Positions 8,623-16,997 of a stretch of DNA of 64,000 nt are shown one piece after another. The position numbers and the translations under genes were made by a program. The first letter of the stretch is position 1; the number at the start of each line of letters is the position of its first letter. The notes under the pieces were generated by a model. It ran no database searches and had not been told where the DNA came from. It worked only from the letters and a program-made list of their open reading frames with translations. Where the stretch lies: assembly GCA_017631795.1 (NCBI GenBank), contig JAGBSO010000023.1, positions 1 to 64,000 of the forward strand. Reading direction: 5' to 3'. This DNA comes from Clostridia bacterium. Its GTDB lineage: Bacteria > Bacillota > Clostridia > Oscillospirales > Acutalibacteraceae.

Positions 8623-9534
8623 ATGATTGAAATAATTTCAAAAATTTTTATAAATGACAGGAAAAACTATAATTCTCCGCCTGTCAGAAAATCCTACGGT
8701 ATTATCTGCGCTGCATGCGGTATTGCACTCAACCTGCTGATGTTTATTCTGAAGCTCATTGCAAGTGCTTTTACAGGCTCTGTTGCCGCAGCTGTTGACG
8801 CGGTGCATAATCTCACAGATTCCGCATCCTCTGCAGTAACACTTCTGAGTTTTCTGCTGTCAGGTCAGAAAAAAACAAAAAACTTCCCGTTTGGCAAGGG
8901 AAGAATTGAATATATTGCAGGTTTTTTAATTGCAATTGTGCTGATAACCGCAGGTTTCAAGCTTGCGAAGGAATCAATTATAAAAATCATTTCCCCTGAG
9001 CCTGTCACTTTTTCCGTCCTTTCGGTGATACTTCTTCTGATTTCCGTGCTGACAAAATTCTACATGGCACACTTCAATTCAAAATACGGCAATCTGATTT
9101 CGTCTGCGGCGCTGAAAGCTTCTGCCACAGACTGCCTTTGCGACAGCATTGCAACACTTATTGCCGCTTTTGCAATAATTTCCGCAAATTTCACATCATT
9201 CAACACAGATGCCTGGGGTGGTCTTGCAGTTTCCCTTTTCATTCTCTTTGCAGGATGCAAATCTGCAAAAGACACAATAAAAATGCTGCTCGGGTCAACA
9301 CCCGATAAGGAAATGATTGAAAAAATCAGATGCACTGCAGAGCAGTTTCCCGAAATCAATTCCGTTGACAGCTTCATTCTGCATGACTACGGACCTGAAA
9401 ACAGATTGCTGTGCTTCAACACATATTTAAACGGAGATTTTCCGTTTCACAAAGCTGTGTCAATAAAAAATCAGGCAGAAACGGAGCTTAAAAACATAAC
9501 AGGTTGCGAGATTCAGATAAATCTCTGCCTATAA
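8623..9534 (+). CDS. Cation diffusion facilitator family transporter
   Basis: A 303-residue CDF-type efflux carrier for divalent metals (Zn, Mn, Fe or similar) driven by proton exchange. Six membrane segments run from about residue 25 to 215. TM2 carries DAVHNLTDS, the metal-site His/Asp motif, and TM5 carries ATDCLCDS, the matching Asp/Asp pair. A C-terminal cytoplasmic domain of about 80 residues (from TPDKEMIEKI) has the CDF ferredoxin-like fold. The frame is open 31 codons further upstream, over the divergent promoter, but the ATG at 8623 has GGTGAT seven bases before it and begins at the family's normal position. It is a single-gene unit closed by a strong terminator. The metal cannot be assigned by eye. 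Confidence 0.88.
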   Translation: MIEIISKIFINDRKNYNSPPVRKSYGIICAACGIALNLLMFILKLIASAFTGSVAAAVDAVHNLTDSASSAVTLLSFLLSGQKKTKNFPFGKGRIEYIAGFLIAIVLITAGFKLAKESIIKIISPEPVTFSVLSVILLLISVLTKFYMAHFNSKYGNLISSAALKASATDCLCDSIATLIAAFAIISANFTSFNTDAWGGLAVSLFILFAGCKSAKDTIKMLLGSTPDKEMIEKIRCTAEQFPEINSVDSFILHDYGPENRLLCFNTYLNGDFPFHKAVSIKNQAETELKNITGCEIQINLCL

Positions 9535-9565
9535 AAAAATCTCCCCGCAGGGAGATTTCTTTTTA
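9533..9565. terminator. Bidirectional terminator between CDF and SGNH genes
   Basis: A perfect 9-bp stem AAATCTCCC / GGGAGATTT (9537-9545 and 9550-9558) with a CGCA loop. It has a T-rich run on the plus side and seven A (T on the minus strand) on the left, so it serves the convergent genes ending at 9534 and 9582. Confidence 0.88.
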
Positions 9566-9581
9566 TGCGTTCACACGCTTT

Positions 9582-11342
9582 TTATACTCTTTTTTTCTGT
9601 CTTGCTCTGCCGTTACCGCCCTTGATAAGAGAGCCCTGACCTGCAGTTTTCATTCCTGAGAGCATGAATGCGGAAACTGCAATCATTGCCATACCGAATG
9701 TTGCAAGAACTGCAAAAATCGCCATAAGCACTGTTCCGTTTGAACCTGTATTTATAACACTTCCTCCACTGTTACCTCCGCCGTTCTGATCATCAAGGAA
9801 AATCTGGTTTGCGTTTGACAGAGTTGTTGTTTCGGGTGTTGCAATAATTCCGGGAGCAAGATTTGTGGGAGTTTCTCCCTGCTGCTGAGCACTTGTTGTT
9901 GCTTCGGGTGTTGGAGCAGTAGTTGCTTCAGGAGCTTTTGTTGTGGTTTCGGGAGCTTTTGTTGTGGTTTCAGCCACAGCAGGAGCTTCATAAGGATCGA
10001 TATTCACAACTTTTGCGTAGTCAGTAAGCTCTCTGTTTACACCGTAAGCTTCTTCGGGAATAAGGTCTGTGATTGCGATCTGACCGTATTTGGTGAAATG
10101 AACACCGTCTGCTGTCATATGACTGCGGAGTTTTGCACTGTCCTGAGGGTCACGCACTGCATCAAGATTGATATAACCTGCGTAATTGTATGATGTACTG
10201 CTGTTTTTTACCCAGCTGTTGATTTCAAGAAGAGTATTTTCACCCTGCTGTGTCCATGTCAGGTCCTTTGAACCCATGAATGCACGTTCATAACCCTTGT
10301 AAGGAGTTCTTGTGCAAAGATACATCTTTATGCCTTTTCCGTATGCCTGCTGAGCAAGTTCACGGTAACCTTTGATAACCTGAGAAGGCTGCATGAGAGG
10401 CATTTTGCCCTGATTACTGTCAAGCATGGGATGAAGCACATCGTTGACACCGATTTTGACAATGACATACTTTACACCTGCAACGTCAAAGGCATCTCGT
10501 TTTGCACGGTCAAGCAGTGCTTCACCGTAAATCTTGCCGAGAAGACCTGTGCCGTCGTTGAGAAGCTCATTACCGATGATACCTGACATAACAACACCTA
10601 CATTTGTGATGCCGTTTTTCTGAAGTTTTTCTGCAAGCATAAGCGGAATTTCATTTGTGACTGTTGAGTCACCGATGATAACAACACTGTATGCATCCTG
10701 AGCATAAACATCAAGACGTGTAAGGAACGGAATGGGTGTGTATGTGATTGCACCTGATGTGAACTGGAATTTTGTTGCAAAAACAGTCATGCCCTCTTTA
10801 TGAGTTCTGTTACCGAGTGAACTCGCAAGGTATGTTTTTGCATTATAAAGACCTGTTGTGTACATTGTTGTGGTACTTTTATAGTATGAACTTACACTGA
10901 TCTTTTTGAGTGCTGTAACCCGGAAATTGATTTCGTCTGAAAAAATCTCACTGCCGGGAGCGATTGTAACATCCTTATGGCCACCATTGAATGTGACCTG
11001 TGTGATTGTGTTACCGTCAACCATATCGTCTGTTGAACCTGTCTGGGCAACAGTAACTTCATTGATAGTAAGAGGAGCCTGTCCGTAAAGATTTGAGAAT
11101 TTAAGTCTTATCTTTGAACCGCTGAGAGTGGGAGTGAGCACTGTTCTTATTGTTGAACCTGCCGGGATATAGTCCTGCATGTGAAGTCTGTCGCCGAGAA
11201 CAACACCGCTTTCAACAGCAGGTGAGCCCCATGCACCGGCCCAGTTATACTGTGCCGCTGATGCTGTGATTTCCGCAGGGAAACAACACAACAACATGAC
11301 AAGAGCAAATATTAAAGATAATGCCTTTTTGATTTTTTTCAT
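9582..11342 (-). CDS. Secreted SGNH/GDSL-type hydrolase with C-terminal membrane anchor
   Basis: A 586-residue exported protein. Residues 1-30 form a signal peptide. Residues 31-210 are a beta-sandwich typical of two-domain SGNH esterases (starts NWAGAWGSP). The SGNH domain has VVIIGDSTV at 221-229 with the catalytic Ser226, GIIGN, KIGVND at 296-301, and DGVHFTKYG with the Asp/His pair near residue 416. A Thr/Pro/Ala-rich linker with ETTTKAP repeats follows, then a hydrophobic segment and a basic tail (GRARQKKRV), so the enzyme is likely held on the outer face of the membrane. Such enzymes deacylate or deacetylate polysaccharides or esters. It has its own promoter and terminator; the start has AGAGG upstream. 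Confidence 0.85.
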   Translation of the reverse strand: MKKIKKALSLIFALVMLLCCFPAEITASAAQYNWAGAWGSPAVESGVVLGDRLHMQDYIPAGSTIRTVLTPTLSGSKIRLKFSNLYGQAPLTINEVTVAQTGSTDDMVDGNTITQVTFNGGHKDVTIAPGSEIFSDEINFRVTALKKISVSSYYKSTTTMYTTGLYNAKTYLASSLGNRTHKEGMTVFATKFQFTSGAITYTPIPFLTRLDVYAQDAYSVVIIGDSTVTNEIPLMLAEKLQKNGITNVGVVMSGIIGNELLNDGTGLLGKIYGEALLDRAKRDAFDVAGVKYVIVKIGVNDVLHPMLDSNQGKMPLMQPSQVIKGYRELAQQAYGKGIKMYLCTRTPYKGYERAFMGSKDLTWTQQGENTLLEINSWVKNSSTSYNYAGYINLDAVRDPQDSAKLRSHMTADGVHFTKYGQIAITDLIPEEAYGVNRELTDYAKVVNIDPYEAPAVAETTTKAPETTTKAPEATTAPTPEATTSAQQQGETPTNLAPGIIATPETTTLSNANQIFLDDQNGGGNSGGSVINTGSNGTVLMAIFAVLATFGMAMIAVSAFMLSGMKTAGQGSLIKGGNGRARQKKRV

Positions 11343-11396
11343 ATTAACTGAACCTCTTTCTGAAGTTTAGGGGTAGATTTCTGCACATATATAGTT

Positions 11397-11425
11397 ATGA
11401 TAACATTGTTTGGGTAAATAGTCAA
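11397..11425 (-). promoter_or_regulatory. Sigma-A promoter of the SGNH hydrolase gene
   Basis: Minus-strand TTGACT (11420-11425), 17-base spacer, TATCAT (11397-11402), about 50 bases upstream of the start codon. Confidence 0.65.
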
Positions 11426-11455
11426 GAAAAAATCAACGCAAACTTAAAAATATAC

Positions 11456-13312
11456 TCATCGCACAGACAGAATATATCTGCCGCTGTTGAAGTAAAGTCC
11501 TGTTTCGATAACAATATAATAAGAGCCTTCGGGAAGTATCAGTGAGAAAGATTTTTCCGCTTCGTCCCAGTCAGATGTTGTTGTGCCGATGATATTGCCC
11601 TTTTCATCAACAAGTGAAACAATCCAGCCTTCTTTACCTGCTTCTTCCGTTGCCACATGAACAAATGAGAAACTGAGCGTCTGCTTTTCCGCAACATCTA
11701 TTCTGTACCAGTCCTTATCATAATCAACGCCTGTTTCAACCAATGTACCGTTGACAGACTTGCCGATTTTAAGGATATCGGCATCTGCGGGCAGGTTGTT
11801 TGGCTCTGTTTCCCAATCGGGATTCAGCTCTGATGAAAGAACAAGTCTGTAAATCATGCTGTTGTGATAAAGATTGTCGGAATCGACTCTTATGTAATAA
11901 TCACCTGCGGTAAGACCGATATACGGCGACCTGAGAAGATTCTGATTCCAGTCTGAAACAGCAGAAAAAATCAGTCTGCCGTCTGCTGAAAGAATTGAAA
12001 CATTCCAGCCGTCGTTTGCCTCAGTCATCACTTCGTGGATAAAGTCAATTGTGACAAAACCGTCACTTTCCATTGTGAATGAGAAATAATCACGGTCAGC
12101 CACTCCGTAACGGTCTGTCAGAGAGCCGACTTTTTCTGTGTTGATTCCGATGGGGTCTGCTGTTTCGGGAGTTTCGTTAAGCTCCGTTTCAACAGCAGGG
12201 TCAGGTGTGAATGACACATTCAGAGAATATTCAATACTGCTGTGGATATGAGAGCTTACGGTTATAAAATAAACACCGGGAGCAAGACCCATAACACCGC
12301 TGTTTATCATTGTTTTTTCCATTTTTGCAGTGGTGTAGAAATATTCTTCACCGTTTGCATCAGTCAGTCTGACACGCCATGCAATATTCTCTTTTGAACC
12401 TGCTTCATCAATCTCATGTTCAAAATAAAGAACAGTATAGCCCGACTCCGGCACACGGAAAAGATACCAGTCTTCGTCCGATTCACCGTTCGGGAAAACA
12501 CTTGCAGTACCGTTGAATGTTCTGTTGAGCGGAAGTTCATTATATCTTGTTACGGAATTATTCGGCTCAGCTTCACAGAATGCAGTTTCTGCAAAACCGA
12601 TTGCAAGCTGATATTTCTGCTCGGTATAGCCTGAAATACATTCGACTTCAACTCTGTAATTACCCGGAAGCACACCGATTACGGTTGACTGCACACCGAC
12701 ACCGACCGATTCATAGCTGATGCGGTTAAGAGCACGGTAATCAACTGTTTTACCGCTTCCGTCGGGCAAATATTCTTCATAAAGAGTTATGTACCACAGA
12801 CAGATTTTTTCTTCGTCGATTTCATGGGTGAATGCGTATTTGATTGCACCGCGTGACTCAATGCTGAAAGTATATACTTTTTTTGAGATTATCGAAGGCA
12901 GACCGTCAAGCATGATGTTGTTGAGTGTTGCGGGCACAACCGTAACACCTTCCTGCTCGGCATAATCATTCTCGATTTCATTATAACCGCTGTCTTCATC
13001 GGGAAGAATTTCATCTGCAACAACAGTCACTTTCTCTTCGGGTATGCTTTCCTGAATATCGTATTTTTCGTCAATTCCGTATTCAGCCTGAGTTTCAGTC
13101 AGCACTGACGGAGTTGCGCTTGCAGAATCTGCGTTTTTGTTTGTGTTTGCATTTGTATTCAAATTCACAACCGGGGAAGAATTCTGTGCCATGGGTACAT
13201 TTTTATCAGATGGTGCCTGCACCGCAGCAAAATTCATCGGCACGGAGAAAACAAGAACAAGAACCATCAGTATTGCTACTGCGGCACGTTTTGCTGAATA
13301 GGCATTATTCAT
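11456..13312 (-). CDS. Secreted protein with four PPC-like beta-sandwich repeats
   Basis: A 618-residue exported protein. A signal peptide occupies about residues 1-34, followed by a low-complexity Asn/Asp/Glu-rich region to about residue 120. Four repeats of 110-130 residues then follow, resembling bacterial pre-peptidase C-terminal (PPC) domains: repeats two to four open with EPNN or ELNE, and each has a D(W/Y)Y or DYF core strand and ends in Y-x-(I/V)-x-V. There is no catalytic domain or sorting signal, so its role is probably adhesion or binding outside the cell. The frame begins at a TTG (13330), but the ATG at 13312 has GGAG nine bases upstream and begins a better signal peptide. It lies between two other exported proteins. 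Confidence 0.75.
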   Translation of the reverse strand: MNNAYSAKRAAVAILMVLVLVFSVPMNFAAVQAPSDKNVPMAQNSSPVVNLNTNANTNKNADSASATPSVLTETQAEYGIDEKYDIQESIPEEKVTVVADEILPDEDSGYNEIENDYAEQEGVTVVPATLNNIMLDGLPSIISKKVYTFSIESRGAIKYAFTHEIDEEKICLWYITLYEEYLPDGSGKTVDYRALNRISYESVGVGVQSTVIGVLPGNYRVEVECISGYTEQKYQLAIGFAETAFCEAEPNNSVTRYNELPLNRTFNGTASVFPNGESDEDWYLFRVPESGYTVLYFEHEIDEAGSKENIAWRVRLTDANGEEYFYTTAKMEKTMINSGVMGLAPGVYFITVSSHIHSSIEYSLNVSFTPDPAVETELNETPETADPIGINTEKVGSLTDRYGVADRDYFSFTMESDGFVTIDFIHEVMTEANDGWNVSILSADGRLIFSAVSDWNQNLLRSPYIGLTAGDYYIRVDSDNLYHNSMIYRLVLSSELNPDWETEPNNLPADADILKIGKSVNGTLVETGVDYDKDWYRIDVAEKQTLSFSFVHVATEEAGKEGWIVSLVDEKGNIIGTTTSDWDEAEKSFSLILPEGSYYIVIETGLYFNSGRYILSVR

Positions 13313-13327
13313 AATATCATCTCCGTA

Positions 13328-13361
13328 CAAAAAATAACCATGCTAAGTATAGCATGGTTAT
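13328..13361 (-). terminator. Rho-independent terminator after the secreted phosphoesterase
   Basis: A perfect 12-bp stem (13334-13345 with 13350-13361, ATAACCATGCTA and its complement) with an AGTA loop is followed on the minus strand by seven T. It lies 24 bases past the stop at 13385. Confidence 0.88.
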
Positions 13362-13384
13362 CCGAATTATTCAAGTGTTATTAA

Positions 13385-14557
13385 TTAACCAAAAACAGGA
13401 AGAGAAAAACCTGCTGCAAGTTCGTGAAGCTTTGCAAGGAAACCATCAAGGAGCTTGTAGAACTGATAGCTGAACTTGCTGAGAGCACCGTCACAATCAA
13501 GGATTTCTGAACCTTCTGCAAGAGCAAAATCATACATACGGAGAGCTTCGTATTCATATGTTGAAAGGTCGCTTTCATCAAGAGTGATGAGACCAACACC
13601 TCTGTTGATATCGTTGCTGTATGAGTTGCAGCCTACTGTGGGAACAGTTGTGATGTCGATACCCTTGTAGCTTGTTGTGAAGTCATTGATGTGGTCATGA
13701 CCGTAGAATGTAGCCATAACGTCACCTGTTTCAACCCAAGCGTCAAACTGACCGCCGTTGTAGTGTGAAGGACAGGGAGGCTCGAAGAGATAGCCTGTGT
13801 ATGCACCGAAGTTGGGGATGGGAAGATATGCCTGACCTTCGAATGTCCATTCTGCAAGACCGAAGGGGATTTTGGGCATACCGAGAGCATCATAAACTTC
13901 GGGAACAATGATGTGCTGGAAGCTCATTGCGGGAACAACTTCACCGCCATTGAGAAGAGCAAGAGCTTTTGCTGTGTCTTTATACCAATTGATCTGGTCT
14001 TCTCTTACATAGTCATAACCTTCTGTTTCAGCAGTTGATGTACCTGAGTCGATCATCCAGAGATTGAACTTGATACCAAGGCCGTTTGAAGCAAAGATGG
14101 GAAGGTTGTGGTTGCCGCAGCCGTAAAGTGAAGGAACTGCGTCATATGCAAGACAACCGGGGTACTTCTGGAATTCGTTAAGAAGATATTCGTTTGAAAC
14201 ACCCTGTTCCTGATCGTGATTGCCGAAAACAACTGTGAAAGGAATGCCTGCTTCAACAACGGGAGCTACTACTGCAGCAACAGCGTCTGCCTGCTTTTCA
14301 CCGGGAGCAACTGTGTTGTCACCCATGAAAATAACAAGGTCAGGATTGTAAGCTGCAAGAGCTTCTTTCATAAGCTGAACTGTTGTTTCTTCAAGATCTT
14401 CATCATCCTGGCTGTCAGCAAACATCATGATCTGGAATTTGCCGTCTTCACCAAACTGAAGAGTTGTGTCTGCTTCTGCTGATGCAAAAACAGAAAGAAC
14501 GCAAGAAACCATAAGAACAGCCATTATAACTGCTATAATTTTTTTTGTTAACTTCAT
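13385..14557 (-). CDS. Secreted calcineurin-like metallophosphoesterase
   Basis: A 390-residue exported phosphoesterase. The signal peptide is MKLTKKIIAVIMAVLMVSC to ASA at about residue 26. Metal-binding motifs appear in order: MMFADSQDD (usually D-x-H, here D-x-Q), VIFMGDN, VVFGNHDQ, QHIIVPE and FYGHDHINDF. The His-to-Gln change in the first motif is seen in some purple-acid-phosphatase relatives and may change metal use. The open frame extends to 14620, but the ATG at 14557 has AAAGGTGA seven bases upstream and a clean signal peptide. It has its own promoter and a strong terminator. Substrate unknown: phosphate esters, nucleotides or phospholipid head groups outside the membrane. Confidence 0.85.
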   Translation of the reverse strand: MKLTKKIIAVIMAVLMVSCVLSVFASAEADTTLQFGEDGKFQIMMFADSQDDEDLEETTVQLMKEALAAYNPDLVIFMGDNTVAPGEKQADAVAAVVAPVVEAGIPFTVVFGNHDQEQGVSNEYLLNEFQKYPGCLAYDAVPSLYGCGNHNLPIFASNGLGIKFNLWMIDSGTSTAETEGYDYVREDQINWYKDTAKALALLNGGEVVPAMSFQHIIVPEVYDALGMPKIPFGLAEWTFEGQAYLPIPNFGAYTGYLFEPPCPSHYNGGQFDAWVETGDVMATFYGHDHINDFTTSYKGIDITTVPTVGCNSYSNDINRGVGLITLDESDLSTYEYEALRMYDFALAEGSEILDCDGALSKFSYQFYKLLDGFLAKLHELAAGFSLPVFG

Positions 14558-14588
14558 AATTTCGTCACCTTTCATGAAATGATAATAT

Positions 14589-14617
14589 ATTTTACCAAAT
14601 AAATTCTGAAAATGCAA
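14589..14617 (-). promoter_or_regulatory. Sigma-A promoter of the secreted phosphoesterase
   Basis: Minus-strand TTGCAT (14612-14617), 17-base spacer, TAAAAT (14589-14594), about 25 bases before the ribosome site. Confidence 0.55.
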
Positions 14618-14651
14618 CATAAAAACAGAAAAATAAATAAATTCAGTCTTC

Positions 14652-15767
14652 TCAGATGTTTATTTCTTCTGTTTTTCCGTATTCAAGGATATCTGCGATT
14701 CTTGAACTTGCCTTTCCGTCACCGTAAGGATTTGAAGCCTTGCTCATTTTTTCGTATTCAGACTTATCTTCAAGAAGAGTTTTGAAAGTATTGTAGATAA
14801 ACTCTTCATCTGTGCCAACAAGCTTGAGTGTGCCTGCATTTATGCCTTCGGGACGCTCAGTTGTGTCACGCATGACAAGAACAGGTTTGCCCAGAGACGG
14901 AGCTTCTTCCTGCACACCGCCGCTGTCTGTGAGAATAAGATATGAGCGTGCAAGGAAGTTATGAAAATCAAGCACATCAAGAGGCTCGATAATATGAACT
15001 CTGTCATTATCACCGAAAACTTCTTTTGCAGCTTCACGGACAACGGGATTCATGTGAATGGGGTAAATCACCTTGATATCGGGAGTTTCATCAATGATTC
15101 TCTTTATTGCTCTGAACATATGACGCATGGGCTCACCGAGATTTTCTCTTCTGTGAGCTGTGAGCATAATGAGTCTTGAATCACTTGCCCAGTCAAGCTC
15201 AGGATGAGAGTAATCGTCACGCACAGTTGTTTTAAGAGCATCAATAGCTGTGTTGCCTGTGATGTAAATTGTCTGAGCATCCTTGCCTTCTTTAAGAAGA
15301 TTGTCCTTTGACATCTGTGTGGGAGCAAAATTATATTTTGAAATGATGCTCACAGCCTGACGGTTGAATTCTTCGGGATAGGGTGAATAGATATTGTATG
15401 TGCGAAGACCTGCTTCAACATGTCCGATGGGAATCTGCATATAGAAACAAGCAAGTGCTGTTACGAATGTTGTTGAAGTGTCACCGTGGACAAGCACAAC
15501 ATCGGGTTTCACTTCTTCAAGCACACCTTTTATTCCCATAAGGATATTTGTTGTGATGTCGAAAAGTGTCTGTCTGTCTTTCATGATTGAAAGGTCATAA
15601 TCGGGTACAACACCGAATGTGTCAAGCACAGCATCAAGCATCTGTCTGTGCTGACCTGTCACGCAGACAACAGTTTTTATGTTTTCTCTTTTTTTAAGCT
15701 CCAGCACAAGGGGACACATCTTGATAGCTTCGGGTCTTGTGCCGAAAACGAGCATTACAGTTTTCAT
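14652..15767 (-). CDS. wecB: UDP-N-acetylglucosamine 2-epimerase (non-hydrolysing)
   Basis: A 371-residue cytoplasmic enzyme that interconverts UDP-GlcNAc and UDP-ManNAc. Family motifs: FGTRPEAIKM near the N-terminus, TGQHRQML, VHGDTSTT, GHVEAGLRTYN, TAHRREN and LTDSGGVQEEAPSLGKPVLVMRDTTERPEG for nucleotide-sugar binding. The ATG at 15767 (not the preceding in-frame TTG) has AAGGTGA five bases upstream. It starts 9 bases after wecC and is the last gene of the polysaccharide operon. With WecC it supplies UDP-ManNAcA (or UDP-ManNAc) for the glycosyltransferase encoded upstream. I see no hairpin terminator after it. Confidence 0.93.
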   Translation of the reverse strand: MKTVMLVFGTRPEAIKMCPLVLELKKRENIKTVVCVTGQHRQMLDAVLDTFGVVPDYDLSIMKDRQTLFDITTNILMGIKGVLEEVKPDVVLVHGDTSTTFVTALACFYMQIPIGHVEAGLRTYNIYSPYPEEFNRQAVSIISKYNFAPTQMSKDNLLKEGKDAQTIYITGNTAIDALKTTVRDDYSHPELDWASDSRLIMLTAHRRENLGEPMRHMFRAIKRIIDETPDIKVIYPIHMNPVVREAAKEVFGDNDRVHIIEPLDVLDFHNFLARSYLILTDSGGVQEEAPSLGKPVLVMRDTTERPEGINAGTLKLVGTDEEFIYNTFKTLLEDKSEYEKMSKASNPYGDGKASSRIADILEYGKTEEINI

Positions 15768-15776
15768 CAAATCACC

Positions 15777-16997
15777 TTATAATCTGTAGGTATCGGGAAG
15801 ATTGCAGATATTTCTTGTGTCGAGAATGACTTTTCCGCTGAGTTTATCCATGTTTTCCTTGATTTCATCGTGACCGACAAGAAGAACAACAAGTTCAACA
15901 TCACCAAGGAATGCATCAAGGTCGTGATACTGATTCTCTACCATATCTGTCTTTATATACGGGTCATAAACCTTCACGCCGTGTGCAAGATGTCTTTCCA
16001 TGCTTTCAAGCATCTGGAGTGTGGGACTTTCACGGACATCGTCAACATTTTCCTTGTATGTCAGACCGTAGAAGCCGACTTTTGAAACTTCCTTGATACC
16101 CTTTTCTTTCATGATGTTGTAAATTCTTTCAAGAACGAAATCGGGCATTGAGTCGTTGATAAGTCTTGCCTGCTTGATAAGGTTTGAGTATGTGGGATAG
16201 TCACCTACAAGGAACCAGGGGTCAACGGAAATACAGTGACCGCCTACACCGGGACCGGGTGAAAGAATGTTTACTCTGGGGTGCTTGTTTGCGATTCTGA
16301 TGATTTCATAAACATCCATATTGTCGCTTCTGCAGATTTTTGCAAGTTCGTTTGCAAATGCGATGTTGATATCTCTGAAAGTGTTTTCAACAACCTTTGT
16401 CATTTCTGCTGTTCTGATATCTGTCACAACGATTTCGCCCTGACAGAATGACGCATAGAGTTCTTTTACTTTTTCGCCGACAGCTTTATCATCCGCACCG
16501 ATAGTTCTTGAATTGTGAAGAAGCTCATAAACCATGTTGCCGGGAATGATTCTTTCAGGTGCATGAACAAGATTGATGTCTTCGCCGATAACGAAACCGT
16601 TTTTCTCAATAACGGGACGGACATATCTGTCGATAGTTCCGGGTGAAACGGTTGATTCGATAACAACAGTAGCACCCTTGGGGCATACTGCCATAACCTG
16701 CTTCACTGCAGCGATAACATATGCGGCATCAATTCTCTTTGTCTCCTTATCATAGGGAGTAGGAACTGCCACGATATACATATCTGTTTTCTGATACTCT
16801 GTGGAAAACTTTATTCCGCACTTCACAGCATCATTGAAAAGCTCGTCAAGACCTGCTTCTTCAAATGTTGTTCTGCCTGCATTGAGTGTTGCAACAAGCT
16901 CCTTGTTGTAGTCTGTGCCGACAACTTCAACGCCGTGTGAAGCAAACATGAGCGCTGTGGGCAGACCGATGTAACCAAGACCTACAATATTAATCAT
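15777..16997 (-). CDS. wecC: UDP-N-acetyl-D-mannosamine dehydrogenase
   Basis: A 406-residue NAD-dependent dehydrogenase of the UDP-glucose/GDP-mannose dehydrogenase family. It oxidises UDP-ManNAc to UDP-ManNAcA in two steps. The N-terminal Rossmann motif is IVGLGYIGLPTA. The middle has VESTVSPGT and HAPERIIPGN. The catalytic cysteine is in GPGVGGHCISVDPWFL. The C-terminal UDP-binding domain has YGLTYKENVDDVRESP. The ATG overlaps the stop of the glycosyltransferase gene by four bases (ATGA), so they are coupled. The neighbouring 2-epimerase makes WecC a better name than UDP-glucose dehydrogenase, although a related UDP-hexosamine substrate is possible. Confidence 0.9.
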   Translation of the reverse strand: MINIVGLGYIGLPTALMFASHGVEVVGTDYNKELVATLNAGRTTFEEAGLDELFNDAVKCGIKFSTEYQKTDMYIVAVPTPYDKETKRIDAAYVIAAVKQVMAVCPKGATVVIESTVSPGTIDRYVRPVIEKNGFVIGEDINLVHAPERIIPGNMVYELLHNSRTIGADDKAVGEKVKELYASFCQGEIVVTDIRTAEMTKVVENTFRDINIAFANELAKICRSDNMDVYEIIRIANKHPRVNILSPGPGVGGHCISVDPWFLVGDYPTYSNLIKQARLINDSMPDFVLERIYNIMKEKGIKEVSKVGFYGLTYKENVDDVRESPTLQMLESMERHLAHGVKVYDPYIKTDMVENQYHDLDAFLGDVELVVLLVGHDEIKENMDKLSGKVILDTRNICNLPDTYRL

